The notes: generated by a model not told the origin, from the letters alone. Shown: positions 30,933 through 39,892, numbered from the stretch's first letter. The stretch: DNA of 64,000 nt from Streptomyces viridochromogenes DSM 40736 (GCF_000158955.1 NZ_GG657757.1:7855676-7919675); one strand, 5' to 3'. A program made the numbers and translations.

Positions 30933-31361
30933 GTGTCAGTCGAGTTCAACCACACCATCGTTCTCTCCCGCGACCGGGAGAAGTCCGCGCACTTCCTCGC
31001 GGAGATCCTGGGGCTGAAGGTCGGGGACCCGGCCGGAGTCTTCCTGCCGGTGACGACCGCCAACGGTGTCACGCTGGACTTCCTCACCATCGACGCCGAC
31101 ATCCCGATGCAGCACTACGCCTTCCTCGTCTCCGAGGACGAGTTCGACGAGGCCCTCGACCGTCTCGTCGCGGCCCGCATCCCCATCCAGGCCGATCCGC
31201 ACGGCAACCACCCGCGCCGGATCAACCGCAACGACGGTGGCCGAGGCGTCTACTTCCTCGACCCGGCAGGCCACGGCCTGGAGATCATCACCCGCGCGTA
31301 CGGCACCGATCCCGCGTCCCCGATGAACGGAGTCACGGAGGACGTGCCCGGAGCCGTCTGA
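30933..31361 (+). CDS. Glyoxalase/VOC family protein
   Basis: The 142-residue single-subunit vicinal oxygen chelate protein begins FNHTIVLSRDREKSAHFLAEILGL (His ligand region). It ends PAGHGLEIITRAYG (Glu ligand region), with QHYAFLVSEDEF in the middle. These are the usual metal-binding positions of the fold. The substrate is unknown; resistance or detoxification roles are common. GTG 30933 has GGAGG 9 bases upstream. It is divergent from the Eis-type gene across about 260 bases in which I see no other gene. Confidence 0.88.
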   Translation: MSVEFNHTIVLSRDREKSAHFLAEILGLKVGDPAGVFLPVTTANGVTLDFLTIDADIPMQHYAFLVSEDEFDEALDRLVAARIPIQADPHGNHPRRINRNDGGRGVYFLDPAGHGLEIITRAYGTDPASPMNGVTEDVPGAV

Positions 31362-31367
31362 GCCGAC

Positions 31368-31401
31368 CCGGGGCCGGGGGCGACACCGCCCCCGGCCCCG
31401 G
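31368..31401. terminator. Strong hairpin after the VOC gene
   Basis: CCGGGGCCGGGGGC (31368-31381) and GCCCCCGGCCCCGG (31388-31401) form a perfect 14-bp stem with loop GACACC, 7 bases after the VOC stop. Confidence 0.85.
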
Positions 31402-31474
31402 CCGAAACCGCCGCCCGGCCGAACAGCGGCCCGGTCGAAGGCCGTTGTCAGTGGTGGCTGGCAGCATCGTCGTC

Positions 31475-32584
31475 ATGACGGATCAGACCCTCGGCTCGGG
31501 CATGCGGACCGTGTACCACGGCGAACTCCACGTGCACTACAGCCAGTTCTACGTGGAGAGCAGTGCCGGCGGTCCGGGCGACGGGGAGGCGCACCCCCGT
31601 GCCGGGCAGCTCAACGGACTGTGCGGGGCCGCGATCCCCGGCCACCTCTTTCTGACCACCGGTCTGCACACAGGGCGCGTCCACCTGACCGTCGAGGTCC
31701 ACACCGGGGAGCCGCCGCCGGACGAGCAGTGGGAGGAGGTCGTCGAGGTCTCCTTCCGGCCCTCTTCCACCACCGTGATCATTCGGCCGTGGGCGGACGC
31801 GCCCCTGTGCGAGTTCGGTCTGGCCGAGGCCGACCACCGCGTGCGCTACTGCGGACGCGACCTGGACCGGGCGCAGGACGAGGAGCTCTCCGTCCTTGAG
31901 GGCGGCGACCCCGTCGACCACTACCTGCTGCAGTTCTGGCCGGCCCCGCCGGGCCCGGACCGGGTGGTCAGGCAGACGTCACGCACCGCCGAGTACTGGC
32001 ACCGGCACGCCCGCAGTCTGCCGCCGCCTCCCTCACCGCAGGAGGAGGCCGAGGCGGAGAGCCGTCGCCGCGAGGCGCAGGAGAGCGTGGCACGGGCGGC
32101 ACGGGAGGAGGCCGAGGCCCTGCTCTGGGGCGGCCGGCCGCCCAGCCCGAGCCTGCGCCGGGTCGGCGGCGACGCCCTGGAACTCGTGGAGCTGGACCGG
32201 GATCTTGTCGACGCGGTGGACGCGGCGGGCCCCGAGGTCCAGCGGAGCATGGCCCGCTGGGCCGCGCGGCAGGCCGTGGCGAAGGCCGGGCTGACCGGCG
32301 TCGACCGGATCGTGACGGCCCTGGAGTCGGTGGAGCGGGGAGAGGCCCTGCCTCGGCCGTTCGACGAGCCCGGCCGCGCAGGAGACTGGCTCCGCACCGG
32401 CGGGCCGCGCGTGGACTTCGCCCAGCAGGCCAAGGCCCTGACCGCCCTGCGGGCCGCGGTGGAGCCGGACCCGCTGCGGGCGGCCCTCGACGCGCTGTTC
32501 GCCGCAGCGACGACCTACGGCGGCTCCTACCCGGACCTGTTCGCGGCGGCCCGGCGGGAGATGCCCGGGCCGCGCGACAGCTGA
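31475..32584 (+). CDS. Hypothetical protein with C-terminal helical part
   Basis: The 369-residue protein is not recognised. The N-terminal 120 residues are rich in beta-prone stretches (TVYHGELHVHYSQFYVES, HLTVEVHTGE, STTVIIRPWADAPLCEFGL) and vaguely recall ComJ-type domains. The rest (about 170-369) is charged and helical with a Glu/Arg coiled stretch (EEAEAESRRREAQESVARAA). There is no signal peptide or membrane segment, so it is cytoplasmic. ATG 31475 lacks a clear ribosome binding site; GTG 31451 is an alternative. It stands alone between two strong terminators, so it is a single-gene unit. Confidence 0.75.
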   Translation: MTDQTLGSGMRTVYHGELHVHYSQFYVESSAGGPGDGEAHPRAGQLNGLCGAAIPGHLFLTTGLHTGRVHLTVEVHTGEPPPDEQWEEVVEVSFRPSSTTVIIRPWADAPLCEFGLAEADHRVRYCGRDLDRAQDEELSVLEGGDPVDHYLLQFWPAPPGPDRVVRQTSRTAEYWHRHARSLPPPPSPQEEAEAESRRREAQESVARAAREEAEALLWGGRPPSPSLRRVGGDALELVELDRDLVDAVDAAGPEVQRSMARWAARQAVAKAGLTGVDRIVTALESVERGEALPRPFDEPGRAGDWLRTGGPRVDFAQQAKALTALRAAVEPDPLRAALDALFAAATTYGGSYPDLFAAARREMPGPRDS

Positions 32585-32606
32585 GCGGGGGGCGGGGGTG
32601 AGGGGC

Positions 32607-32641
32607 CGTCACGGCCGGGGCGGATGCCCCCGGCCGTGACG
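32607..32641. terminator. Strong bidirectional hairpin
   Basis: CGTCACGGCCGGGG (32607-32620) pairs perfectly with CCCCGGCCGTGACG (32628-32641) around a 7-base loop, between the convergent hypothetical and MFS genes. Confidence 0.85.
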
Positions 32642-32647
32642 CCCGGT

Positions 32648-33913
32648 TCAGCTGCCGTCCGCCGTGAGCGGCAAGGGAGCCTGCTCGGAGCCGGTGACCG
32701 GGGTGTGCTCCCGGTGGGGGAGCAGGAGCGGAGTGGCGAGGAGCAGGGCACCGGCGAGCGCGATGGCCGTACGAGGGCCGGTCGTACTCGCCAGCAGCCC
32801 CCACAGGGCGGTCACGGCCGCGGTGGTGGCCTTGCCGGTGGCCGACCAGGCCGCCAGGGTGCGGGTGACCCGGTCCGCGGGAGTCCGCTCCAGCCGGTAC
32901 GTGGCGAACACCGGGTTGAACACGCCGCAACAGGCGATCAGCCCGAACTCGACGGCCATGACCAGCACCAGCCCGGCCGTGCCGGGGCCGACGAAGGCCA
33001 ACCCCAGCGACCAGCACGCCCGCAGCACCCCCGTGGTGAGCAGGACGCGGTGCCGCCCGAAGCGGGCGACGAGCCCCGGTGCCAGACGTGAGCCGAGCAG
33101 GCCGCCGGTGCAGGGGACCGCGAAGGCGAGCGCGTACTCCCAGGGCTCGAAGCGCAGATGATCGACCATCAGCACCAGGAGGGGCGGTGAGGCCGCCATG
33201 ATCAGGGCGTTGTTCAGGACCGTGTTGAAGAACAAGGGGCGCAGCCCCGGATCGGCGAGGATGAACCGCCATCCGTCGAGCAGGTCGCCCGCCCGGGGCC
33301 GGACCCCCGTGGGAACGGGCCGCCCAGGACGCTTGTCGTCGCCACCGATCGCCCGGATCCCGAGCGCCGAGAGCAGATAGCTCACCGCGTCGGCCACCAC
33401 AGTGGTCACCGGGCCGAACAGCCCGATCGCCGCCCCGCCCAGAGGCGGCCCGACCATGCTGGCCGTCCAGTTCGTCGCCTCGAACCGTCCGTTCGCGACG
33501 AGCAGTTCCGGCCCCGGCACCAGTTCCTTCAGGAACGCCCCGGCCGCGGCGTTGAAGGTGATGTCGGCGGCCGCGACCGCCACCGACACCAGCAGCAGCT
33601 GACCGAAGCTCAGCCGGCCGAGCGCGAAGGCCGCCGGGACGCTCAGCAGCGCCACGCACCGGAGCAGGTCCGCCGCGATCATCACGGGTCGTTCGCGGCG
33701 GCCCTCCACCCACGGCCCGAGCGGCACCGACACCACCGCGCCGACCGCCGGACCGGCCGCCGCCAGCAGCGACACCTGGGCCGGCCCGGCGTCCAGCACC
33801 AGCACCGCGATCAGCGCGAACGCGTCGAACGCGAGCCACGTGCCCGCCGTGCTGACCGCGTACGCGCCCCACAGCCACCCGAACCGCCGCCCCAACGGCC
33901 CTTCGCCCGCCAT
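32648..33913 (-). CDS. MFS transporter
   Basis: The 421-residue integral membrane protein has about twelve hydrophobic segments and the MFS_3 (enterobactin exporter EntS-like) pattern. Examples are VSLLAAAGPAVGAVVSVPLGPWVEGRRERPVMI at the second-third helix and FEATNWTASMVGPPLGGAAIGLFGP in the middle. Members export siderophores, macrolides and other small molecules; the substrate here cannot be told. The start is ATG 33913 with GGGAGTG upstream; an in-frame extension to 34057 would cover an inverted repeat and is rejected. Confidence 0.9.
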   Translation of the reverse strand: MAGEGPLGRRFGWLWGAYAVSTAGTWLAFDAFALIAVLVLDAGPAQVSLLAAAGPAVGAVVSVPLGPWVEGRRERPVMIAADLLRCVALLSVPAAFALGRLSFGQLLLVSVAVAAADITFNAAAGAFLKELVPGPELLVANGRFEATNWTASMVGPPLGGAAIGLFGPVTTVVADAVSYLLSALGIRAIGGDDKRPGRPVPTGVRPRAGDLLDGWRFILADPGLRPLFFNTVLNNALIMAASPPLLVLMVDHLRFEPWEYALAFAVPCTGGLLGSRLAPGLVARFGRHRVLLTTGVLRACWSLGLAFVGPGTAGLVLVMAVEFGLIACCGVFNPVFATYRLERTPADRVTRTLAAWSATGKATTAAVTALWGLLASTTGPRTAIALAGALLLATPLLLPHREHTPVTGSEQAPLPLTADGS

Positions 33914-34010
33914 GCCCGGCGCACACTCCCAGCTCTCGCGGACAACCCGGTGTTGACCGTGAGCCATCCAAGCGAGGACCGCCCGACCGGGCAAACAACC
34001 GTCCGTCACC

Positions 34011-34037
34011 CGTGGCACAACCGCCCGTTGTGCCACG
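34011..34037. other. Perfect 11-bp inverted repeat (operator or terminator)
   Basis: CGTGGCACAAC-CGCCC-GTTGTGCCACG has perfect 11-bp arms and a 5-base centre. It lies 104 bases beyond the YbhB-like stop and 98 bases before the MFS start, both on the minus strand. It may terminate the first transcript or bind a regulator of the second. GC content of the stem is modest for a Streptomyces terminator, which favours an operator. Confidence 0.55.
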
Positions 34038-34140
34038 ACGACACGGACGGGTCCCACCGCGGCGGCGTCCGGTACGCGTGAGCCCTACCGGCCTGTGTGG
34101 ACGCCCGCGACCCGCGGTGTCAAGCCGCCGAAGAGCCGCC

Positions 34141-34593
34141 TCAGCGCTGGTACAGCCCCACCAGCGTCCCGTCCGCGAGGCGGCGCTTCTCGACCTCCTC
34201 GTGCACCTGCTTCGCGGCGGGTGCGTCGGGCAGGACGCACGGTTCGGACAGGGCGTAGAGCCGGAAGAAGTAGTGGTGCGCGTCGTCCCCGGGCGGGGGA
34301 TGCGGCCCGCCCCAGCCGTGCTGCCCGTAGCTGTTGACGAGTTCCGTGCCGCCCGGAGGGCAGTGCCCGGCCTCGACGCCGTCGCTGTGCGGGTCGATGC
34401 CGACCACGACCCAGTGTGCGAAGGTGCCCGACGGGGCGTCGGGGTCCTCGCAGAGCAGCACCAGTTCGGTCGCGTCGTCCGGTACGCCGCTCCAGGTCAG
34501 CGGCGGAGAGATGTTCGGTCCCTCGTACGAGTACCGGCGCGCGATGAAGGAGTGGTCGTTGAACGCGTTGCTGCGCAGGTCGATGCCGGTCAT
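34141..34593 (-). CDS. YbhB/YbcL (PEBP, Raf kinase inhibitor-like) protein
   Basis: The 150-residue protein belongs to the phosphatidylethanolamine-binding protein superfamily. It has ISPPLTWSGVP, LVLLCEDPDAPSGTFAHWVV (ligand-binding DPDAP and H-W) and GPHPPPGDDAHHYFFRLYAL, all signature regions. The biological role in bacteria is unclear. The start is taken at ATG 34593; ATG 34626 is in frame, with a GGTGAGGG stretch between the two. It is divergent from the sigma factor gene. Confidence 0.92.
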   Translation of the reverse strand: MTGIDLRSNAFNDHSFIARRYSYEGPNISPPLTWSGVPDDATELVLLCEDPDAPSGTFAHWVVVGIDPHSDGVEAGHCPPGGTELVNSYGQHGWGGPHPPPGDDAHHYFFRLYALSEPCVLPDAPAAKQVHEEVEKRRLADGTLVGLYQR

Positions 34594-34709
34594 ACGGCCC
34601 GGAGTACCCTCACCGCACTCGGACATGCGGTTCGGGCCCGACCGCCTCGGGTACCCGGAAACCCTCCGGAGCTAGCCGGAAAAGAAGGTGGGGGAGGGAG
34701 GAACCCGAC

Positions 34710-35729
34710 GTGTCTCCCCTGGCAGAGGGCTCCGCGGCACGGGCCCGGGAGGACCGCCGCGCCCCCGGTCGCACCGCACGGCTGCGCAGCCGCATCCCCG
34801 AGCCCGACGAGGAGCCCGACCTGCTCGGGCAGTACCTCGCGCAGATCGGGGCGACGCCGCTGCTCACCGCGGAGGACGAGGTGCGGCTGGCCCGGCGGAT
34901 GGAGGCCGGCGTGCGGGCGCTGGAAGAGCTGGACCGGTCCGACGCCGATGACGACGGGCTCGCGCCCGGCCGGCGCGGTGAACTGGAGGAGACCGCCCGC
35001 GACGGGCAGAGGGCCAAGGACCACATGGTCAGGGCCAACCTCCGGCTCGTGGTCTCGATGGCCAGACGGCACGCCCACCGCGGGCTGCCCCTGCTGGACG
35101 TCATCCAGGAGGGCAACCTGGGGCTGATCAGGGCCGTGGAGAAGTTCGACCACACCAAGGGCTTCAAGTTCTCCACGTACGCGACCTGGTGGATCCGTCA
35201 GTCGATCGAGCGGGGCCTGGCCGCGCACGCGCGCACCGTACGGCTGCCGATGCAGGTCGTGGAGCAGCTCCAGAAGATCGCCAAGGTCGAACGGCGTCTG
35301 CAACTCGACCTGGGACGCGAACCGAGCGTCGCGGAGGTGGCCCGGGAGAGCGGCCTCGCCGAGGACCGGATCGACTGGCTGCGCCGGGTCGGCCGGCAGG
35401 CCGTCAGCCTGGACACGCCCGTCGACGACACCGGTGAGACCGTCGTCGGCGACCTGATCCCCGACACCGAGGTGCTCCAGGCCCCGGAGGTCGCCGAGTA
35501 CACGGCACTCGCCGAGGAACTCCGCGAGGCGGTCGGCACGCTGGGGCCCAGGGAAGCCATGATCCTCAGCCTGCGCTACGGCCTCCACGACGGCCACACC
35601 CGCACCCGCGACGAGGTCGCCCGCCGCGTCGGCCTGACCCGCGAGCGGGTACGGCAGCTGGAGAAGGCGTCACTCGCCCGGCTGCGGGAGCCGGAGAACC
35701 GGGAGCGGCTGCTGGGCTGGGCGAGCTGA
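34710..35729 (+). CDS. Group 2 (RpoD-like) sigma factor
   Basis: The 339-residue sigma-70 protein has region 1.2 (DLLGQYLAQIGATPLLTAEDEVRLARR), region 2 (ANLRLVVSMARRHAHRG, DVIQEGNLGLIRAVEKFD, FSTYATWWIRQSIERG), region 3 and region 4 (LRYGLHDGHTRTRDEVARRVGLTRERVRQLEKAS). It lacks the long region 1.1 of the principal sigma factor, which places it with the HrdA/C/D-like dispensable group of Streptomyces. No anti-sigma gene adjoins. GTG 34710 follows GGGAGGGAGG. Confidence 0.93.
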   Translation: MSPLAEGSAARAREDRRAPGRTARLRSRIPEPDEEPDLLGQYLAQIGATPLLTAEDEVRLARRMEAGVRALEELDRSDADDDGLAPGRRGELEETARDGQRAKDHMVRANLRLVVSMARRHAHRGLPLLDVIQEGNLGLIRAVEKFDHTKGFKFSTYATWWIRQSIERGLAAHARTVRLPMQVVEQLQKIAKVERRLQLDLGREPSVAEVARESGLAEDRIDWLRRVGRQAVSLDTPVDDTGETVVGDLIPDTEVLQAPEVAEYTALAEELREAVGTLGPREAMILSLRYGLHDGHTRTRDEVARRVGLTRERVRQLEKASLARLREPENRERLLGWAS

Positions 35730-35772
35730 CCCCGGGCCGCCGGGTGCGGCGGGGCGAACGCCGCACAGCCGC

Positions 35773-36879
35773 TCAAGCGCCCGTCAGCGCCAGCGAACCG
35801 TCGGGTTCCAGCGTCACCCCCGCCCCGCAACTGATCCGGTCGAGCGTCGTGCGCAGCCACACCCGGTCCGCCCGGGACGCGGGCTCCAGGCGCAGCCGCC
35901 GCGCCCGCAGCGGCACCATGCGCAGCCCCGCCAGCCGGCCGCTGTCGGCGGCGAGCGACACGAGGAACGCGAGCCGCAGATCGTCGCGGTACTCCTCGTA
36001 TCCGGAGATGCCCTCGTAGTCGTCGACGAAGTCGCCGCAGCCGTAAAGGATCAGCCGGTCCCGGTACACCTCCAGCGGGCGGGGGTGGTGCGAGGAGTGC
36101 CCGTGGACGACGTCGACACCGCCGTCCACCAGGGCGTGCGCGAAGCGGACCTGCTCGCGGGGCACGTGGAACCCCCAGTTCGAACCCCAGTGCACGGAGA
36201 CGACGGTCAGGTCACCGGCCCGCCCGGCCCGCCGGAGGTGCCGCACCACGGCATCGGCCGCGTCACGCGAGAGGTCGGGCAGATACGCCACACCGGGCCG
36301 CTCCGCCGTCGCCGCCCAGCCGGACGGGATGCCGCTGGAGCGTGCCCCGAGGGCGAGCACCAGCAGCCGGCGCCCACCGGAGAGAGTGACCACGGCGGGG
36401 GCGAACGCACGGTCGGCGTCGCGTCCGGCGCCCAGCGTGCGCAGACCCGCCCGGGCCAGCGCGTCCAGCGTCTCCAGCAGGCCCGACCGGCCGAAGTCCA
36501 GGACATGGTTGTTGGCGAGGACGGTCACGTCGGGCCGCGCCACCGCCAGGGCCGGCAGATTGGCCGGGTGCATCCGGTAGTGGATCTCCTTGTCCGGGGC
36601 GAACGTGTCGCCGGACGTCACCGCCGTCTCCAGGTTCACGATCCGCGCGTCCGGGGCGGCCTCCTCCAGCACCCGCAGCGCCCCGCCCCACGGCCAGGAG
36701 GGGCCGACGGGCGCGGGCACCGGGCCGTGCATCGACTCCGCCAGCCTGACGTAGGACCGCGCGTCCGCGATGTACGCCTCCCGCAGTGCCGGGTCACCGG
36801 GGTGCGCCAGGATCTGGTCGACACCGCGCCCGAGCATCACGTCACCGCACAGGAACAGCGTCACGACGCCGTCGCCCAC
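35773..36879 (-). CDS. CapA-family metallophosphoesterase-like protein
   Basis: The 368-residue protein matches the PGA_cap/CapA family. It has LFLCGDVMLGRGVD at the start, RIVNLETAV, VLANNHVLDFGRSG, VVSVHWGSNWGF and VVHGHSSHHPRPLEVYRDRLILYGCGDFV, with the expected metal-binding Asp, Asn and His residues. CapA proteins of Bacillus help attach or export poly-gamma-glutamate, but actinomycete members without capB/capC have unknown roles, and none is nearby. No signal peptide is evident. It is followed 33 bases upstream on the same strand by the archease gene. Confidence 0.9.
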   Translation of the reverse strand: MGDGVVTLFLCGDVMLGRGVDQILAHPGDPALREAYIADARSYVRLAESMHGPVPAPVGPSWPWGGALRVLEEAAPDARIVNLETAVTSGDTFAPDKEIHYRMHPANLPALAVARPDVTVLANNHVLDFGRSGLLETLDALARAGLRTLGAGRDADRAFAPAVVTLSGGRRLLVLALGARSSGIPSGWAATAERPGVAYLPDLSRDAADAVVRHLRRAGRAGDLTVVSVHWGSNWGFHVPREQVRFAHALVDGGVDVVHGHSSHHPRPLEVYRDRLILYGCGDFVDDYEGISGYEEYRDDLRLAFLVSLAADSGRLAGLRMVPLRARRLRLEPASRADRVWLRTTLDRISCGAGVTLEPDGSLALTGA

Positions 36880-36912
36880 ACCTCCACGGTAGGCGCACCG
36901 GGACCGCCGGGA

Positions 36913-37368
36913 TCAGGCGTCCACCCGTACGGCGCACGACCAGCCGTAGGGATCCGGCCCGATCCGCAGCTCGTCCCACGCCACCGCTGTCGGGACGGCC
37001 CCGGTGATCGCCACGTCCGCCACTCCGGTCACCGCCAGCCGTACGTCGAGTCCGCCGTCGGCCTCATCCGCCTCGACGTCCACGGGCACCTGGCCGTACG
37101 CCTCCAGCCGGAAGATGACCTCGTCCAGCAGGGAGGCGAGCAGGTCGTCGTCACTGGCCTCGGCCAGCCACACCTGGTCCACGGCGGTGGGACGCACCCC
37201 GCTGACGTCGGCGAAGCACTCCACCATCGCGAGGACGGCCTCCGCCAGACAGTGCTCCCGGCACGCCGCCCACGCCTCGATCCGGATGTCACCCGGATGC
37301 GGCACCGCTCGGTGTCCGCAATCGCCCGCCTGCCGTCCCTGCCCGCCGTCACCCGTGTCACCACCCAT
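36913..37368 (-). CDS. Archease family protein
   Basis: The 151-residue protein has the archease pattern: GHRAVPHPGDIRIEAWAACREHCLAEAVLAMVECFADVSGV near the start, DDDLLASLLDEVIFRLEAYGQVPVDVE in the middle. Archease activates the RNA ligase RtcB, allowing multiple turnover of 3'-phosphate RNA joining. RtcB is not encoded in this window. The aspartate that coordinates calcium in archaeal archease is plausibly the Asp of PGDIRIEAW. The CapA-like gene starts 33 bases downstream on the same strand. Confidence 0.82.
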   Translation of the reverse strand: MGGDTGDGGQGRQAGDCGHRAVPHPGDIRIEAWAACREHCLAEAVLAMVECFADVSGVRPTAVDQVWLAEASDDDLLASLLDEVIFRLEAYGQVPVDVEADEADGGLDVRLAVTGVADVAITGAVPTAVAWDELRIGPDPYGWSCAVRVDA

Positions 37369-37425
37369 CTACATCACGTGCCCGAGGCTGGCCGACCCAT
37401 GCAGGGCCTGACCCCGGCGGGTCCG

Positions 37426-38028
37426 TCAGACGGGCTCGTCCGCGAGGTACGGCGGTGCCGGGTCGTACTGGATCTGGCGCCGCACGGCCCGCGCGTGGTC
37501 CCGGCCGTGCAGCCGGCCGACGAGCCAGAGCGCGCTGTCGATCCCGGCCGAGACACCCTGGCTGGTGATCAGACCGCCGTCGACCACGTAGCGCACGTCC
37601 CGGACCACCGTCACATCGCCCCGTGCCTCCAGGGCGTCCTCCTGGCTCCAGTGGGTGGCCACCCGGCGTCCCCGGGCGGGCCCCGCCGCGTGCAGCAGGA
37701 ACGTGCCGGTGCACACACCGTGCACCCACGCGGCACGCTTCGCCGTCCTGCCGATCCAGTCGGTGACCACGGTGTTGCGCACCTGGGTGTCGCGCGCGCC
37801 CAGCCCGCCGGGCACATGCAGCACGTCGAGGGGCGGATGGTCGTCGAGGGAGTGGTCGGGCAGCACGCGCAGGCCCTTGTTGCAGCGCACCGGGCCGGGA
37901 TGCTCGGCGACGAGCACGGCCCTGTCCGCGCCGCCGCGGAGCCGGGACGACATGGTGAAGACCTCCCAGGGGCCGACGAAGTCGAGCTCCTCGGCGTCCT
38001 CGAAGACCAGCAGGCCGTACGTGGTCAT
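37426..38028 (-). CDS. DJ-1/PfpI family protein
   Basis: The 200-residue protein has the DJ-1/PfpI fold: LLVFEDAEELDFVGPWEVF at the start and the nucleophile elbow HGVCTGTFLLHAAG with Cys106 as the reactive cysteine. ATHWSQEDALE follows it. Members include isonitrile hydratases and glyoxalase-like enzymes; the FVGPWEVF pattern is also seen in the GlxA subgroup. Its ATG overlaps the stop of the upstream GlxA/AraC-type gene (ATGA), so the two form an operon. The start at 38028 rather than a longer frame is supported by this overlap. Confidence 0.9.
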   Translation of the reverse strand: MTTYGLLVFEDAEELDFVGPWEVFTMSSRLRGGADRAVLVAEHPGPVRCNKGLRVLPDHSLDDHPPLDVLHVPGGLGARDTQVRNTVVTDWIGRTAKRAAWVHGVCTGTFLLHAAGPARGRRVATHWSQEDALEARGDVTVVRDVRYVVDGGLITSQGVSAGIDSALWLVGRLHGRDHARAVRRQIQYDPAPPYLADEPV

Positions 38029-39057
38029 GCGGTGTTTCCTTCCTCTGTGGGAGGTGCCGCTCCCGCGTGATGTGCTGCTGGGGGAGGTGCCGCATCGGGC
38101 AGCTCCGCCGTGGAGCGGAACCTGGCGCGGTACTCCGACGGCGCGACCCCGAGCCGGCGGTGGAACGTGCGGCGCAGGGTCTCCGCTGTGGCGAAGCCGC
38201 AGCGGCGGGCGATGGCCTCGACCGGTTCGTCCCCCTCGGTGAGGGCGCGCTGCGCCGCCTCGACCCGCACCCGCTCGACGTACGCGGCCGGCGGCACGCC
38301 CAGTTCCGCCGTGAAGCGGCGCTGGAGGTGACGCGGGCTCAGCCCGGCGTGCGCGGCGAGGCCGGCGATGTCGTGCCGGGCACCCGGGTCGGCGTGGATC
38401 GCGGTGACGGCGGCCCGCACCGGGTCCGTCGCCGGCTGCCGCGACCACAGCGCCGGACTGAACTGCGACTGGCCGCCCGGCCGGCGCAGGAACAGCACCA
38501 GCCGGCGGGCCACCGTGTGCGCGACGTCCCGGCCCAGGTCGTCCTCCACCAGGGCGAGCGCCAGATCCATGCCGGCCGTCACCCCGGCCGACGTCCACAC
38601 CCGCCCGTCCCGGACGAAGATCGGGTCGCAGTCCACCCGCACCCCGGGATGCTCCCGGGCCAACTGCTGCCCCCTCGCCCAGTGCGTGGTGACCCGCCGC
38701 CCGTCCAGCAGCCCCCGCGGCCGCCAGCAGGAACACCCCGCTGCACACCGAGGCGACCCGCCGGGCCCCGGCCGCCGCGGCGGCGATCCAGGACACCAGC
38801 GCGCTGTCCCCGCACGCCCGGTCGACGCCCCGGCCGCCGACCACCACGAGGGTGTCGATCCCGGCCGGGTCCAGGTCCGCCACGCCGTGTGCGGCGTGCA
38901 CGAGCAGCCCGCTGACCGACCCGACCGGGCCCGCCCGGGGCGCCACGACCTCACAGGCGTAGTCCCCGCCCGCGCTGTGGAACACCTCGTGCGGACCGGT
39001 GAGGTCGAGCGGCTGGAACCCGTCGAAGACGACGAAGACGATGCGGCGCGATGTCAC
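38025..39057 (-). pseudogene. GlxA-type AraC regulator with +1 frameshift
   Basis: The N-terminal half from GTG 39057 (after GGAGGAGCGTGAGGG) reads as a DJ-1-like sensor: IVFVVFDGFQPLDLTGPHEVF and CSGVFLLAAAG. At a run of five C on the plus strand (38712-38716) the reading must change frame. The next frame continues GLLDGRRVTTHWARG, with a full AraC helix-turn-helix region (LAAHAGLSPRHLQRRF, ARRCGFATAETLRRTF) and stop at 38025. Removing one base of the run restores a normal protein of about 343 residues. Without it the frame runs on through the downstream DJ-1 gene. It may be a real mutation or a sequencing error. Confidence 0.82.
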
Positions 39058-39203
39058 CCCCTCACGCTCCTCCGGCCGGCGGCGTGGCGTCAACGACACG
39101 CACCCCACGGATCGCGCCATGGCGGGTAGGTCGCGGGACGCTTCCCGTGGCGTGGGTAGGCGGACCGGAGGTACGAAGGGAACCGGGGGAGAGGAGGCCT
39201 GCG

Positions 39204-39860
39204 ATGAACTCCCGGACCGTCACCGTGCAGGCAGCCGGCGCCGCGCTCACCGGCGATCTGACCGTGCCGCCGGCCGCTCGCGCGGTCGTGCTGTTCGCAC
39301 ACGGCAGCGGCAGCTCCCGGCACAGCCCCCGCAACCGCGAGGTCGCCGCCGGGCTGCGCACCGCCGGGCTCGGCACCCTGCTGATCGACCTGCTCACCGA
39401 GGACGAGGAACGGCTGGACCTGCGCACCGCCGAACTCCGCTTCGACATCCCCCTGCTGGGCCGCCGCCTGGTGGCCGCCGTCGACTGGCTGGCACGGTCG
39501 CCCGGCACCCGAGGCCTGCCCGTCGTCCTGTTCGGCGCCAGCACCGGCGCGGGCGCCGCCCTGGTGGCCGCCGCCGAACGCCCCGACCGGGTACGGGCGG
39601 TGGTCTCGCGCGGCGGTCGGCCCGACCTCGCGGGCGCCGCCCTGGACGCCGTCCGGGCCCCGGTGCTGCTGATCGTGGGCGGCCGGGACCAGCACGTACT
39701 GCGCCTCAACGAAGAGGCCGCGCGGCGGTTGCACACCCCGCACAGCCTCCTCGTGGTGCCCGGCGCCACCCACCTGTTCGAAGAGCCGGGCGCACTCGGC
39801 CAGGTCACCGAGGCGGCCCGGCAGTGGTGCGACGAGCAGCTGAAGACCGCGGCGGGCTGA
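39204..39860 (+). CDS. Alpha/beta hydrolase (dienelactone hydrolase-like)
   Basis: The 218-residue hydrolase has the oxyanion strand AVVLFAHGSGSSRHSPRN, a nucleophile elbow LFGASTGAGAAL (Ser in GASTG), VLLIVGGRDQHV with the acid Asp, and a late GATHLFEEPG with the catalytic His. ATG 39204 follows GAGGAGG. It is 32 bases upstream of a phosphoribosyltransferase gene. In several actinobacteria these two domains occur fused in one protein, so a joint function is likely though unknown. Confidence 0.9.
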   Translation: MNSRTVTVQAAGAALTGDLTVPPAARAVVLFAHGSGSSRHSPRNREVAAGLRTAGLGTLLIDLLTEDEERLDLRTAELRFDIPLLGRRLVAAVDWLARSPGTRGLPVVLFGASTGAGAALVAAAERPDRVRAVVSRGGRPDLAGAALDAVRAPVLLIVGGRDQHVLRLNEEAARRLHTPHSLLVVPGATHLFEEPGALGQVTEAARQWCDEQLKTAAG

Positions 39861-39892
39861 CGGCCGGCGTGCGGGAAGCGGAGGTGACCGTC

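Noticed and set aside
37426..39120. Single 564-codon minus-strand frame covering both the GlxA-type and DJ-1 genes
   Set aside because: Only its two ends look like protein. The middle is missense caused by a frameshift, and the correct AraC domain is in another frame.
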